A stretch of 64,000 nt of DNA from positions 24,382 to 88,381 of the forward strand of contig SVHS01000004.1 of assembly GCA_015055745.1 (NCBI GenBank), in the 5' to 3' direction. This document shows, one piece after another, positions 10,180 to 21,666 of the stretch; the stretch's first letter is position 1; each line of letters starts with the position of its first letter. Source of the DNA: Clostridiales bacterium (GTDB taxonomy: Bacteria; Bacillota; Clostridia; Christensenellales; UBA1242). Both the position numbers and the translations under genes were made by a program. A model generated the notes under the pieces. The model saw only the letters and a program-made list of their open reading frames with translations, was not told the DNA's origin and ran no database searches.

Positions 10180-12990
10180 CTACAACATTTTCTTTAAATA
10201 TGCACCAGTATAGCTTCCGTTTACTTTACATACTTGCTCTGGTGTACCAGTAGCTACGATCTTACCACCACCTTCACCACCTTCTGGTCCCATATCGATG
10301 ATGTAGTCCGCAGTCTTGACAATATCTAGATTGTGCTCTATGACCACGACAGTATTACCATTACCGACCAATCTCTGTAAGATATCTACAAGTTTTTTTA
10401 CATCATACGCGTGCAAACCTGTAGTCGGCTCATCTAATATATATACAGTATTGCCTGTATCTCTACGAGTAAGCTCTGTAGCGAGCTTCAATCTCTGCGC
10501 CTCGCCACCAGATAATGTAGTCGCACTTTGCCCAAGCTTAATGTATCCCAAACCTACATCTACCAGCGTCTGCAGTTTACTCTTTATCTGAGGAATAGCT
10601 TCAAAAAATTCATATGCTTCGTCTATCGTCATCTCTAGCACATCGTAGATAGATTTGCCTTTGTATTTGACATCTAATACTTCTCTAGAGTATCTTTTGC
10701 CACCACACACTTCACATGGCACAAATACATCTGACATAAAGTACATTCTGAGCCTCTTCACTCCATCTCCAGCACAGGCTTCACATCTTCCGCCTTCAAC
10801 ATTGAAGCTAAATTTACCTAGATCAAAACCTTTTTCTTTAGCAGTCGGAGTAGAAGCAAATAACTCTCTTATTTTGGTAAACACACCAGAGTAAGTAGCA
10901 GGATTACTACGAGGAGTTCTACCTATAGGCGTCTGATCTATTTGTATTACTTTGTCTATTTCTTCTATGCCTAATATCTCATCGAGATTTTTTTCTTTGT
11001 CTCGCCTGTTAATTTTATTAAATAACGCCCTATAGAAAATATCATTTACCAATGTGGATTTTCCGCTACCACTGACACCTGTGACACAAGTAAGCACTCC
11101 ACGAGGTATGGCTACATCTATATTATCAATATTGTGCTCACGACAGCCTAATAAACGAATGTATCCATTCTTTATCTCTCGACGAGTGCTCGGAACCTCT
11201 ATCTTCATCTCTCCTGATAAAAATTTACCAGTAATTGATTCTTTTGAAGCCATCAAATCTTTCACACTACCTTGAGCTACTATCTGTCCGCCACCGACAC
11301 CAGCTTTTGGACCGATGTCTACTAGATAATCTGCCTGCCTGATAGTGTCCTCATCGTGCTCTACCACTATCAATGTATTGCCTAGATCACGTAGATTTTT
11401 CAACGTATCGATTAGTTTATCATTATCTCTCTGATGTAGCCCTATGCTTGGCTCGTCCAAGATATACAATACTCCACTAAGTCCACTACCTATCTGAGTA
11501 GCGAGCCTAATCCTTTGCGCTTCACCGCCAGACAATGTGCCTGCACGCCTAGAAAGCGACAAATAAGTAAGCCCAACATTGATAAGAAAAGAGAGTCTAG
11601 CAGTGATCTCTTTTATGATACTCTCTGCTATCAATTTCTCTGTCTTAGTGAGTTTCAAACTAGTAATAAATCCAAAAAGCTTGCTGATAGACATATCGCA
11701 TACATCAGCTATGCTTTTCCCTTCTATCTTTATAGACAAAGCGCTAGGATTAAGACGTTTGCCTAGACATTCTGGACAAGTATCTTCACTCATGAGCTTG
11801 TAGATTTCTTCCTTTACATACTCACTCTGAGACTCTTGAAATCTCCTCAATAAATCTGGGATAATACCCATAAATAACATATCTTTTTGAGTGCAATATT
11901 GGTGAAGATTTGGAGCTATCTTTTCTCTATCTCCGCTCTCACCGTTTATCAAAATACTCCTTGCCTCTTTTGAAATCTTATAATATGGAGTATCTAGCGT
12001 AAAGCCATGTAGCTTAGCGAGCTTAGTAAGAGCTTTCTTTGTGATGCCAGTAGCGTCTATATTAAAGCCCATCACGCTCAAAGCACCTTCATTGATAGAC
12101 AAACGATCATTTTTGACTATAGCATTTTCTCCTATCTTGATGACATAACCTAATCCACCGCATTTTGGGCATGCACCAGCATGATTGTTGAAACTAAACA
12201 ACGTAGGCTCAATGTCTGGAATAGATATACCACAATCTATACAGCTATATTTCACGCTATATAGTTTGTTTTCATCTTTCACGTTTACTATGACCAAGCC
12301 GTCTGCCATCTGTAAGCATTTATCTATCGACTCAGTGAGACGTGAAATAATATTATCTTTCTTTACTATCCTATCCACCACCACATATAGATCATGACGT
12401 TTGTTTTTTTCAAGCACTATAGCATCATCTAGTGAAAATATTTCACCATCTATCATGACACGCACAAAGCCGTCCTTTCTTAGTCCGTCAAGAGTTTTTT
12501 CGTGACTACCTTTTTGACTTCTGATAATCGGAGCCATAATGAGCATTTTAGCTCCATCTTCATTTTCCATGACTCTATCTACTATCTGATCCAAAGTTTG
12601 CACTGATATTGGCTTACCACAATTTGGACAATAAGGCTTACCTATACGAGCAAACAATAATCTTAAATAATCATATATCTCTGTGATAGTGCCGACCGTA
12701 GAACGAGGATTGTTGTTGGTACTCTTTTGGTCAATAGAAATGGCAGGACTCAATCCATCTATACTTTCTACATCAGGCTTATTCATCTGACCTAAAAACT
12801 GCCTAGCATAGCTAGACAAACTCTCCATATATCTTCGCTGTCCTTCTGCAAAAATAGTATCAAAAGCAAGTGTGGATTTTCCACAGCCACTTACACCAGA
12901 AAATACGACTAGCTTATTTTTAGGGATAGTCAAGTCGACATTTTTTAAATTGTTTTCTTTAGCACCTTTGATAACGATATTTTCCAACAT
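10180..12990 (-). CDS. uvrA: excinuclease ABC subunit A
   Basis: Two ABC ATPase modules, Zn-binding CPNCG, GxSGCGKST; start at internal Met with GAGG SD. Confidence 0.97.
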   Translation of the reverse strand: MLENIVIKGAKENNLKNVDLTIPKNKLVVFSGVSGCGKSTLAFDTIFAEGQRRYMESLSSYARQFLGQMNKPDVESIDGLSPAISIDQKSTNNNPRSTVGTITEIYDYLRLLFARIGKPYCPNCGKPISVQTLDQIVDRVMENEDGAKMLIMAPIIRSQKGSHEKTLDGLRKDGFVRVMIDGEIFSLDDAIVLEKNKRHDLYVVVDRIVKKDNIISRLTESIDKCLQMADGLVIVNVKDENKLYSVKYSCIDCGISIPDIEPTLFSFNNHAGACPKCGGLGYVIKIGENAIVKNDRLSINEGALSVMGFNIDATGITKKALTKLAKLHGFTLDTPYYKISKEARSILINGESGDREKIAPNLHQYCTQKDMLFMGIIPDLLRRFQESQSEYVKEEIYKLMSEDTCPECLGKRLNPSALSIKIEGKSIADVCDMSISKLFGFITSLKLTKTEKLIAESIIKEITARLSFLINVGLTYLSLSRRAGTLSGGEAQRIRLATQIGSGLSGVLYILDEPSIGLHQRDNDKLIDTLKNLRDLGNTLIVVEHDEDTIRQADYLVDIGPKAGVGGGQIVAQGSVKDLMASKESITGKFLSGEMKIEVPSTRREIKNGYIRLLGCREHNIDNIDVAIPRGVLTCVTGVSGSGKSTLVNDIFYRALFNKINRRDKEKNLDEILGIEEIDKVIQIDQTPIGRTPRSNPATYSGVFTKIRELFASTPTAKEKGFDLGKFSFNVEGGRCEACAGDGVKRLRMYFMSDVFVPCEVCGGKRYSREVLDVKYKGKSIYDVLEMTIDEAYEFFEAIPQIKSKLQTLVDVGLGYIKLGQSATTLSGGEAQRLKLATELTRRDTGNTVYILDEPTTGLHAYDVKKLVDILQRLVGNGNTVVVIEHNLDIVKTADYIIDMGPEGGEGGGKIVATGTPEQVCKVNGSYTGAYLKKML

Positions 12991-13161
12991 ATTATCCTCT
13001 ATTATTTCCAAAAAGTTATTCAAATATAATTGTATCAGATATTCATCAAAATTTCAAGTGTAAATTTCTTTGTTTATACAATTTTGTCAAATTAATTATT
13101 GCTTCAATATTTACTTGACAAAAAATATGAGAAAATTAAACTAATAAATATAGGAGAAAAT

Positions 13162-14931
13162 ATGAAAAATAGAGCACAAATTGATGAAAAATTTAAATGG
13201 GATCTATCCTCATATATCACTGATGAAAATGATATAGAAAATACATTTCAAATCATGGAAAATTTAATAAAAATTCTACCTAAATATAGTGGAAAATTAA
13301 ATAATGCTGATATTTTACACGAAAGACTCACAAAGTACGAAAAAGATTTCAACAAAGTATACAAACTAGCGCATTTTATTAGTCATTCGCTAAATGTAGA
13401 CGCTTCTGATACAAAGATTTTGAAGTTATCTCAGCGCTTTGACAATCTATATACAAAAATTAATCAAGCAAACGCTTATTTCTCACCGCAATTGCATGAC
13501 CTAGATGACCAATACCTAGAGTCTTTATTGCATGACAAGAGATTCGACGACTATGACAATATGATAAAAGATATCATAAAGCTAAAACCTCACAAGCTCG
13601 ACGAAAAGACTAATCTTCTTTTATCCAAAATGGGAAATTTCCTAGGAAATAACTCAAATATCCATGGTATACTCACCGACTCTGAGATGAAATATGAAGA
13701 TGCTATAGATTCTCAAGGCAAAAGACACAAGCTTGACAACGCTTCAGCTACAGTATTTTTAAGGAGCAAAGATAAAATGCTCAGAAAGACAGCATTTGAA
13801 AATAGATTGAAAGCTTATGGAGAATTAAATAAGACATTTACAGAGCTGTATCTAAAAGATATTGAGCTTGACAAGTTTACTTGCTCTATCACAAACTATG
13901 ACTCTACTCTAGAAAAAGTTTTATTAAGTGAAGATGTACCTCATGCTGTGTTTGATCGTATTATCGAAAATGTAAACAAAAATATACCTTTACTACAAGA
14001 CTATATCAAATTTCAACGCAAAATAAAAGGTGATAAAAAGTTTGCCTATTATGACTTATTTGAAGATAGCAAAAATAATAAAAAAATCTCTATAGAAGAT
14101 GCTCAAGATATTTTACTCAAAGCATTGTCTCCTATCGGTGAAGAATATGTCAGCAAAGTGCGAAATAAATTTAGAGACAAATCTATAGACTATATGCCTA
14201 ATCAAAATAAAAACTCTGGGGCGTATTGTTCTCATTGCTATAATGCAAATACTCTGATACTTATGAATTTCAATCATGACTATGGCTCAGTATCTACTCT
14301 AGCGCACGAAATGGGACATTGCATAAATGCAGAATATTTCAATCAAGCTCAGCCCATAGAAAAAGCAGACATTTCTATCTTCGCAGCAGAGATGGCTAGC
14401 ACTGTAAATGAAATATTACTCAATCTCTATATGCAAAAAAATGCTAGTAATGAAGAGAAAAAATATTATATTCACCATTTCTTGGAAGATGTAAGGAGCA
14501 CTATATATAGACAGACTCTTTTCTCAGAGTTTGAATTATACGCACATGAATGCATAGACAAAGAGATACCTATTAATTATGAAGACTTAAACAACAAATA
14601 TTTTGAACTAAACAAAAAATATTATGGCAATGCTTGTATACTGCCTGATTGCTTGAAATACGAATGGGAAAGGATTCCTCATTTTTACAACGCCTATTAC
14701 GTCTACTCTTACGCTACTGGATTGGTCACAGCTATTACTCTAGCATATAGGATACTACACGAAAAAGATTTTAGTAAAAAGTATATCGAATTTTTATCAA
14801 ACGGCGTAGCCAGACCTGCTGTAGATGTACTAAAAGATATCGGTATCGATCTTACTACTGATGAACCGTACAAGACAGCATTCAAATTTATCAGCAGTCA
14901 ATTAGATGAATACAAATCACTTTGTAAATAA
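13162..14931 (+). CDS. pepF: oligoendopeptidase F (M3 family)
   Basis: HEMGHCINAEYFNQAQP zinc motif; start at internal Met with AGGAG SD. Confidence 0.93.
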   Translation: MKNRAQIDEKFKWDLSSYITDENDIENTFQIMENLIKILPKYSGKLNNADILHERLTKYEKDFNKVYKLAHFISHSLNVDASDTKILKLSQRFDNLYTKINQANAYFSPQLHDLDDQYLESLLHDKRFDDYDNMIKDIIKLKPHKLDEKTNLLLSKMGNFLGNNSNIHGILTDSEMKYEDAIDSQGKRHKLDNASATVFLRSKDKMLRKTAFENRLKAYGELNKTFTELYLKDIELDKFTCSITNYDSTLEKVLLSEDVPHAVFDRIIENVNKNIPLLQDYIKFQRKIKGDKKFAYYDLFEDSKNNKKISIEDAQDILLKALSPIGEEYVSKVRNKFRDKSIDYMPNQNKNSGAYCSHCYNANTLILMNFNHDYGSVSTLAHEMGHCINAEYFNQAQPIEKADISIFAAEMASTVNEILLNLYMQKNASNEEKKYYIHHFLEDVRSTIYRQTLFSEFELYAHECIDKEIPINYEDLNNKYFELNKKYYGNACILPDCLKYEWERIPHFYNAYYVYSYATGLVTAITLAYRILHEKDFSKKYIEFLSNGVARPAVDVLKDIGIDLTTDEPYKTAFKFISSQLDEYKSLCK

Positions 14932-14981
14932 TAATAAATTAATTGCAAAAAATAAATGTAAATGATATAATAGGAGTAAAT

Positions 14982-15350
14982 ATGCTAGATAAAAAATCTA
15001 CAAGTGTACTAAAGGTCTTGTACAAATTGGCTGAAGGGACAAACTATAAAGTCGTCACAGGAGACGAAATCTTTGCCTCACTCAGTCAAAAATCTTTATA
15101 TGATTTAGAGAGCATAAGACAGATTATAGATTTTTTAGAAAAGCAAGAATATATCAATATCAAATTTAGTGAAGAAAACACTTACTGCTACTCTCTTTTG
15201 CCTAAGGCTAGGATTTGTCTCGAGCAAGAGACCACAAAGTCAAAAGTAAAAAGGACTGCTCCTCAGATTATGACCTATCTATACACAATGATAGCGTCAT
15301 TTATCGGTAGTATGCTAGCGTTGTTGATATTCTTTTATCTCACTTTTTAG
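14982..15350 (+). CDS. hypothetical: N-terminal wHTH-like domain, C-terminal TM
   Basis: Start with AGGAG SD; C-terminal hydrophobic helix. Confidence 0.55.
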   Translation: MLDKKSTSVLKVLYKLAEGTNYKVVTGDEIFASLSQKSLYDLESIRQIIDFLEKQEYINIKFSEENTYCYSLLPKARICLEQETTKSKVKRTAPQIMTYLYTMIASFIGSMLALLIFFYLTF

Positions 15351-15359
15351 AAGGAAACT

Positions 15360-15719
15360 ATGCTTACGCTAAAAGAAAAATATGTGATGGAATATGTATA
15401 TCAGAAATGTCAAGGCAAAAAGTCTTGTCTTATTTCTCCGCGGGAGATCATCTCTTACACTGCAGATAAATATGTAATGTATCCTGATGAGTTAGAAAAA
15501 ATCATGACTAACCTCAGCTATGACAATTACATCGAATTATTCAAGTCAGATAAAAAAGGTAGTCCTGTATTTTGCGTTTCACTTAAGCTAAAAGGTGAAG
15601 GCTTCCATAGAGAATTGACAAACAACAAGCGAAATCTCTTGATCACACTAGGTAGGACTTGTATACTCGCTATCATCACTGCCCTTATCGGTGTCCTTGT
15701 TCGTTTGATATTTATGTAA
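15360..15719 (+). CDS. hypothetical: N-terminal wHTH-like domain, C-terminal TM (paralogous layout)
   Basis: Same layout and size as preceding gene. Confidence 0.55.
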   Translation: MLTLKEKYVMEYVYQKCQGKKSCLISPREIISYTADKYVMYPDELEKIMTNLSYDNYIELFKSDKKGSPVFCVSLKLKGEGFHRELTNNKRNLLITLGRTCILAIITALIGVLVRLIFM

Positions 15720-15727
15720 AGGTCTAT

Positions 15728-17683
15728 ATGGAATATCGCAAATTTGAATTAGTATCCAAATATAAGCCGACTGGTGACCAGCCAGAGGCTATAAAAAACT
15801 TGGTAGAAGGCTTAAATGATGGATTATCAGCACAAGTATTAAAGGGTGTCACTGGTAGTGGTAAGACATTTACTATGGCTAATATTATCGCCAAGGCAAA
15901 TCGTCCTACTCTTATACTCGCCCACAATAAAACATTAGCAGCACAGCTCTGTAATGAGTTTAGAGAATTTTTCCCAAACAACAGAGTTGAGTTTTTTGTT
16001 TCATACTATGATTATTATCAGCCTGAGGCATATATTGTATCTAGCGACACATACATCGAAAAAGATATGAGTGTAAATGACGAGATAGACAAGCTTCGTC
16101 ACAGTGCTACTAGCAGTTTGCTCGAGCGTAGCGATACTATAGTAGTAGCTTCCGTGTCGTGTATATATGGCTTGGGCGCACCTAAAGAGTACTATGACCT
16201 ACATATTTCACTCAGAGTCGGTGACAAATTGTCCCGTGAAGACTTGATAAAAAGGCTCATAAATATCCAATACAATCGCAACGAAATAGAATTTACCAGA
16301 TCGACTTTCAGAGCGAAAGGTGACGTGGTGGATATCTTCCCTGCTGACAGTAGTGAAAGAGCTATCAGGGTAGAATTCTTTGATGATGAGATAGAACAAA
16401 TCAGTGAATTTGAAGTAGTGACAGGCAAAGTCTTAAATCGCTTAAAACACGCTTCAATATTCCCAGCCAGTCACTATGCAGTAGGTAGTGAAAAACTAAA
16501 TATTGCTTTAGACCAGATACGAGTAGACGCAAAAGCACAAGAAGAGTTCTTCATAAAGCAAAATAAATACATAGAGGCTCAACGTATAAGAGAACGCACA
16601 AACTATGATCTCGAAATGATGCAAGAAATGGGCTACTGCTCTGGCATCGAAAATTATTCTCGATATTTTGATGGTCGCAGTGCTGGAGAGCCTCCATACA
16701 CTCTGCTAGACTATTTTCCAAATGGCTTTTTATTATTTGTAGACGAGAGTCATATCACTTTACCCCAAGTGCGAGGTATGTACAATGGCGACAGAGCTAG
16801 AAAAACAAATTTAGTGGATTACGGATTTAGACTACCTAGCGCGTATGACAATCGTCCATTAAATTTTGAAGAATTTAATACTCGAATCGGTCAAACCATC
16901 TATGTATCAGCTACTCCGAATGAATATGAGCTATCTCTCTCTGGACAAGTAGTAGAACAAGTGATCAGACCTACGTATCTTCTAGATCCTGAGATAGAGG
17001 TCAGACCTAGCGAAGGTCAGGTAGACAATCTTTATGACGAGATAAAGAAAAATATAGACAAACACGGCAAAGTACTAGTCACCACTCTTACAAAGAAAAT
17101 GGCAGAAGATTTGTGCGCATACTTTGGCGAAAATGGTATTCGAGTAAAATATTTGCATAGCGATATAGACACACTCGAGCGCGTGAAGATAATCAATGAG
17201 CTCAGAGCAGACGAATTTGATGTACTTATCGGTATCAACCTACTCAGAGAAGGTATAGACCTACCTGAAGTCACTTTGGTAGCTATATTGGACGCAGATA
17301 AAGAAGGATTTTTGCGTAGCGCTACTTCACTCATACAAATCGTCGGTCGTGCAGCGAGAAATAGTGATAGTAAAGTCATCATGTACGCTGACAGGATTAC
17401 AGATAGTATGAATCAAGCAATCACAGAGACTAACTATCGCCGTGAAAAGCAAATGAAATACAACACCGAGCATGGAGTAAAACCTATGACTATTAAAAAA
17501 GATATCGTAGACTCACTCAAGATAAGAATGGAAGCCAGCGAAGAAAAGATGTCAAAGCAAGATATCTCCAAGAAAATCGAACAATTAAAAGGCATGATGA
17601 ATACAGCTGCCTCTCAGCTTGACTTTGAGACAGCCATAAAACTACGAGAAGAAATCTCAAAACTAAAAAGAAAATTGAGATAA
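15728..17683 (+). CDS. uvrB: excinuclease ABC subunit B
   Basis: [28 protein letters not shown] motif at C-terminus; start [22 protein letters not shown]. Confidence 0.97.
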   Translation: MEYRKFELVSKYKPTGDQPEAIKNLVEGLNDGLSAQVLKGVTGSGKTFTMANIIAKANRPTLILAHNKTLAAQLCNEFREFFPNNRVEFFVSYYDYYQPEAYIVSSDTYIEKDMSVNDEIDKLRHSATSSLLERSDTIVVASVSCIYGLGAPKEYYDLHISLRVGDKLSREDLIKRLINIQYNRNEIEFTRSTFRAKGDVVDIFPADSSERAIRVEFFDDEIEQISEFEVVTGKVLNRLKHASIFPASHYAVGSEKLNIALDQIRVDAKAQEEFFIKQNKYIEAQRIRERTNYDLEMMQEMGYCSGIENYSRYFDGRSAGEPPYTLLDYFPNGFLLFVDESHITLPQVRGMYNGDRARKTNLVDYGFRLPSAYDNRPLNFEEFNTRIGQTIYVSATPNEYELSLSGQVVEQVIRPTYLLDPEIEVRPSEGQVDNLYDEIKKNIDKHGKVLVTTLTKKMAEDLCAYFGENGIRVKYLHSDIDTLERVKIINELRADEFDVLIGINLLREGIDLPEVTLVAILDADKEGFLRSATSLIQIVGRAARNSDSKVIMYADRITDSMNQAITETNYRREKQMKYNTEHGVKPMTIKKDIVDSLKIRMEASEEKMSKQDISKKIEQLKGMMNTAASQLDFETAIKLREEISKLKRKLR

Positions 17684-17688
17684 AAAAA

Positions 17689-17714
17689 GAGTTGCTTATC
17701 GCAACTCATTTTTA
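17689..17714. terminator. bidirectional terminator between uvrB and surface protein
   Basis: GAGTTGC-ttatc-GCAACTC with A/T runs. Confidence 0.8.
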
Positions 17715-20700
17715 TTATTCTACATCACCAGATTTTGGCTCTTCGTCAGAGGTTTCTTGAGCTTGTGGCTCTACGGTCTCAGTAGTCTCTTCAGTCTTTT
17801 CCTCCACTACTTCTGCAGTGTCCTCGACCTTCTCCTCTACTACTACTTTTTCCTCTGTCTTTACTACCTTTTTCTCAGTCTTTGCTTTCTTACCAGCATT
17901 TGAGCTACCCCCCTTCTTGCCAGTAAATGTAAAGTACAAGATCACGCCAGCTAGCAATACTAGAGATACGATGATTAGAATAGTACCTACTAAAGCATCA
18001 TTGTTTTCTTTAGCCTGAGCCTTACTTACTACATTAAATTCATATCTCTCTGTAGTTTCGTTTTCATAAGTGTCTTTTACTGTCAATTTCAATGCTACTT
18101 TACCTGCACCTGAGATGAAATATTGACCAGTAGTCTCACCAGCAGTCACATTATCACCGACCAATTCGTAAGACAAGTTTGTCCATGACATATTGTCATT
18201 TGTGATAGTGCTATCGTCCTTATCAGAAATGTTTAAGCCAATATCATAAGAATATAACTCTTTACCATTGCTAGTAGCAGTGATAACAAAAGTCTTCTTT
18301 GACTTGTTTACATTCAATACCACTTCGATATCGTTTGTACCATCATAAACAATTTCGTTTGCCAATTTTGTCTCTTCACCCACAGCAAACACTGGAGGAG
18401 TATTGTCACCTACCTTGATACTAAATGTCTTAGTAATCTGAGCATACTCAGTAGTAGCTGTATAAGTGACAGTATAAGTACCTTTTGAGTACTCGTTTGT
18501 AGTAAATGACCAGTAAACTAGTCCATCTTCATTAGTCTTTCTTACTGCATTGCCAGCTGTAGGAACATTACCGCTAGGAGCTTTTACACTCACAGTCACG
18601 ATCGCATCATGGCTAGCTACTGCATTTGGAAGGATAACTTCAGCATTTTTATCCGCATTTGGCTTTACTTCAAAGTCATTCAACCATTTCAATTCTGGAG
18701 CTTTTACATTGATAGTCAATTCTTTTACAGTCTTTCTACCATTGTATTCACCAGTGACAGTCACTTTGTACATTCCTACACTATTGAAGATGTAAGAATT
18801 AGCGTCATAACCACTAGTCTGGTAATCAAGACCTGTACCATCGTCTTCTACCACGATAGATACTGTGCCACCCTTAGCTGTCAATTCTGTCTTGCCATCA
18901 GAAGAACGAAGTGCTGTCTCAAAATCGATCACACTACCAATCTCTGCTGTCACCACAGAACCTGTGCGAGATAGGTTATCTCCTACTACATCTACTGACA
19001 AGCTAGGATTTGAGCTATCCACTACATTTAATCTAAAGTATACTACTGTAGTATTGCCAGCAGCATCTGTAGCACTATAAGCGATATAGTACACGCCTAC
19101 TTCGCTAGTCTCGATGTAGCCACCTTTAATAGTGTTGCCATTATAAGACTTTCCTGTAGGATATTTGTATTGTAAACCTGATTTTGCATTCTCAGGTGAA
19201 TCAATATAATACATTACATTCAATTTTAGACTTGGATCAGCGTCTGTAAATACAACATTTGGTAATTGAACCTTCACAGCTTGGTCAAAATCTTTTAGAT
19301 CGATAAGTTTATCAGTACCATCTAAGAAGTCATTTGTCAATCCGTCTGTATCTTGTACATATTCGATACTATAATCAGGAGCTATCTTTTCAGCAGTGCT
19401 CTTGATATCTAATGCTTTAGTATCAGCTGCTACATAACCATAGTCATTGATAGCCACTGCAGTCACATAGACTTTAGTAGCAGTCTCTTCTGTCAAATCT
19501 AGTACATAACTATCAGTACTATTTTCTGCTAAGCCTAGCTCTTTGATGCCTGTATATCCTAGAGTAGCCATAGCATCTCTAAATGCTTGAGTATTTACAA
19601 TGTGAGATTTATTGTCATGAGTATCTAACAAATCTTTGATTGTATCTTTAATATTTGTAGCCATATTTGCTACATTACCAGTATGGTAGAACATTACTGT
19701 CTTTAATCTAGTATCTTCTTTATCACTATAAGTCATACTAACAGTGATAGGTTCATCAGTCTTTACATAACCGTCTTTTAGATTAGAAATCTCTACTGTA
19801 GGAGTGATCTCTGCGATTTCTTCAGCCTCTGTAGGTAATGTGATAGGATCAGCAGAGACAGTGATAGTATAGCTTGTCTTAGTACCAGGTACATAAGCGT
19901 ATCCTGTCCTTTCCTTTACTGTCTTAGCTATAGCTCTATACTCCAAAGTATAAGTACCAGCATAGTTTGATTGTTGATTTGGATCAGCAGTAAATTTAAA
20001 CTCTACAGCTTTAGTCCAATCACCAATATTTTGATCACCAGAATGGTTGTATCCTTCTTCTGTATTAGCTACGTCTACTAAAGTGTGAGTATCTTCGTCA
20101 TATCTCTTATTATCAATGTAATAATAAGTGTTTCCTCTCTTGAGATAACGCACGAAAATCAAATCATTGTAGCTAGCAACGCTATCGCTACCATATATGG
20201 CTGGTAATACGATATTGTCTGAGCCATATTTTGTCTTTAGCTCTGTAGCATAATCCTCTGGAGCTACTGTATCAGTTTTTGCGTAGTCATAAGAGATATA
20301 TGACTCAGGAGTACCAGTCACTGTCACTCCATCTACATACAATGTCTCAGTCTTTGTATTGCCATAAGCATCGCGCACTGTATAAGTGATACGATAGTTT
20401 CCTGTCATTTCATCATAGCTGTCAGCATGGAACTTGCTAGCAGTCATGTCAAATGTAAATGTGTTGTTTGTAAGGGTCTGGTAGATTGAGCTATCTCCTT
20501 CTTTCTCTATCTTGATAGAGTCAGTATTGATTGCTACATTATCTTCAATATCTGTATTGAATGTAAGCTCTCGTAATTCGATACCTTTTTTACCCAATGA
20601 TAATGTAGGTTTTGTAGGTGTAGATGCAAGAGTAAGCTTTGTAGGCTGTACAAAATTATCCTTTACAGAGATAGTGAAAGTCTTCTCAGGACGATTTGCA

Positions 20701-21491
20701 CCCTCATAAGTATACTCTACAGTATATTGACCACTCTCGCTAGGTATAATGTAGTACTCTTTTTTCTCAGAGTCATACTTAAAGATACTGTTAGCACCAT
20801 TAAGTTCTTGTTTTACATTGTTTTTAGTCACTTTTGGTACCACAATATTGTTTACTCTATCTGTAGTGCCGTCTACAGTCTTAAAGTAAGCTGTAGGAAT
20901 CACATATCTATCAGTGCTAGTCTTCAATTGATTTGCTACCAATTGTTTTGAACCATCAGCCTTAGTGAAGTCAAGCTCATATGAAAGATTTGATACAGTG
21001 ACTCTGTAAGTGTTTGAATAATATTTTCTTACTACAGCATTTTCGCCTGAACCTTCAGTAGTGCTCACGATGTATACAATCTTGTATTCACCTTCGTTTT
21101 GAGCATTGACATTGACATATTTTACGCCATCAATAGTAGTGACATATTCTATACTATCATCATCTTTCTTGATACCGAAGAAATTTGGCTCAGCCTGAGT
21201 AGATGCACCATGCACATAGTCATGATTGCCACCAGCTGGATCGATCACACGAATAGTGTAATCCTCGCTAAATGTCTCAGCAAGTAATGGTACAAGGAAT
21301 TTGTCTCCCTCTCCCACATTTACCTCTTTGTTAGGTATTTTCACTGCGTTGATAGCCATGCTATATTCTGAGAAGGTATAGCTAGTAGCTGCAAATGCAA
21401 TAAGTGATGGGCTAAATGCTAAAATAAAACTGCATATAGCAAAAGCCATAAAGCAAAATGCGACTTTTAAATACTTCTTTAAACTTTTCAT
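17715..21491 (-). CDS. giant Ig/cadherin-like surface protein with C-terminal TM and acidic/KE-rich cytoplasmic tail
   Basis: Signal peptide; repeated 'YTVTYTATTEYAQITKTFSIKVGDNTPP' modules; TM 'ALVGTILIIVSLVLLAGVILYFTF' then ~75 aa K/E/T/V-rich tail. Confidence 0.7.
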   Translation of the reverse strand: MKSLKKYLKVAFCFMAFAICSFILAFSPSLIAFAATSYTFSEYSMAINAVKIPNKEVNVGEGDKFLVPLLAETFSEDYTIRVIDPAGGNHDYVHGASTQAEPNFFGIKKDDDSIEYVTTIDGVKYVNVNAQNEGEYKIVYIVSTTEGSGENAVVRKYYSNTYRVTVSNLSYELDFTKADGSKQLVANQLKTSTDRYVIPTAYFKTVDGTTDRVNNIVVPKVTKNNVKQELNGANSIFKYDSEKKEYYIIPSESGQYTVEYTYEGANRPEKTFTISVKDNFVQPTKLTLASTPTKPTLSLGKKGIELRELTFNTDIEDNVAINTDSIKIEKEGDSSIYQTLTNNTFTFDMTASKFHADSYDEMTGNYRITYTVRDAYGNTKTETLYVDGVTVTGTPESYISYDYAKTDTVAPEDYATELKTKYGSDNIVLPAIYGSDSVASYNDLIFVRYLKRGNTYYYIDNKRYDEDTHTLVDVANTEEGYNHSGDQNIGDWTKAVEFKFTADPNQQSNYAGTYTLEYRAIAKTVKERTGYAYVPGTKTSYTITVSADPITLPTEAEEIAEITPTVEISNLKDGYVKTDEPITVSMTYSDKEDTRLKTVMFYHTGNVANMATNIKDTIKDLLDTHDNKSHIVNTQAFRDAMATLGYTGIKELGLAENSTDSYVLDLTEETATKVYVTAVAINDYGYVAADTKALDIKSTAEKIAPDYSIEYVQDTDGLTNDFLDGTDKLIDLKDFDQAVKVQLPNVVFTDADPSLKLNVMYYIDSPENAKSGLQYKYPTGKSYNGNTIKGGYIETSEVGVYYIAYSATDAAGNTTVVYFRLNVVDSSNPSLSVDVVGDNLSRTGSVVTAEIGSVIDFETALRSSDGKTELTAKGGTVSIVVEDDGTGLDYQTSGYDANSYIFNSVGMYKVTVTGEYNGRKTVKELTINVKAPELKWLNDFEVKPNADKNAEVILPNAVASHDAIVTVSVKAPSGNVPTAGNAVRKTNEDGLVYWSFTTNEYSKGTYTVTYTATTEYAQITKTFSIKVGDNTPPVFAVGEETKLANEIVYDGTNDIEVVLNVNKSKKTFVITATSNGKELYSYDIGLNISDKDDSTITNDNMSWTNLSYELVGDNVTAGETTGQYFISGAGKVALKLTVKDTYENETTERYEFNVVSKAQAKENNDALVGTILIIVSLVLLAGVILYFTFTGKKGGSSNAGKKAKTEKKVVKTEEKVVVEEKVEDTAEVVEEKTEETTETVEPQAQETSDEEPKSGDVE

Positions 21492-21522
21492 TACTGTCTC
21501 CTATATAGTTTAAGTCTATTTG

Positions 21523-21551
21523 ATTGTAATAAATATTGAGAAATTTGTCAA
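21523..21551 (-). promoter_or_regulatory. sigma-A promoter TTGACA-N17-TACAAT
   Basis: Minus strand -35 at 21546-21551, -10 at 21523-21528. Confidence 0.65.
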
Positions 21552-21666
21552 ACAAAATCATTAGATATTTGCAAACTTTACATAATTAGTTTAAGATTTT
21601 AAACAAAAAATATCAAAAGAAAAAAAACTAGTCTTGTCGAATAAACAGACAAAACTAGAAATTTTG

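Noticed and set aside
15659-15727. Extended N-terminus of UvrB ([14 protein letters not shown]...)
   Set aside because: It overlaps the preceding gene out of frame; UvrB homology begins at Met 15728.
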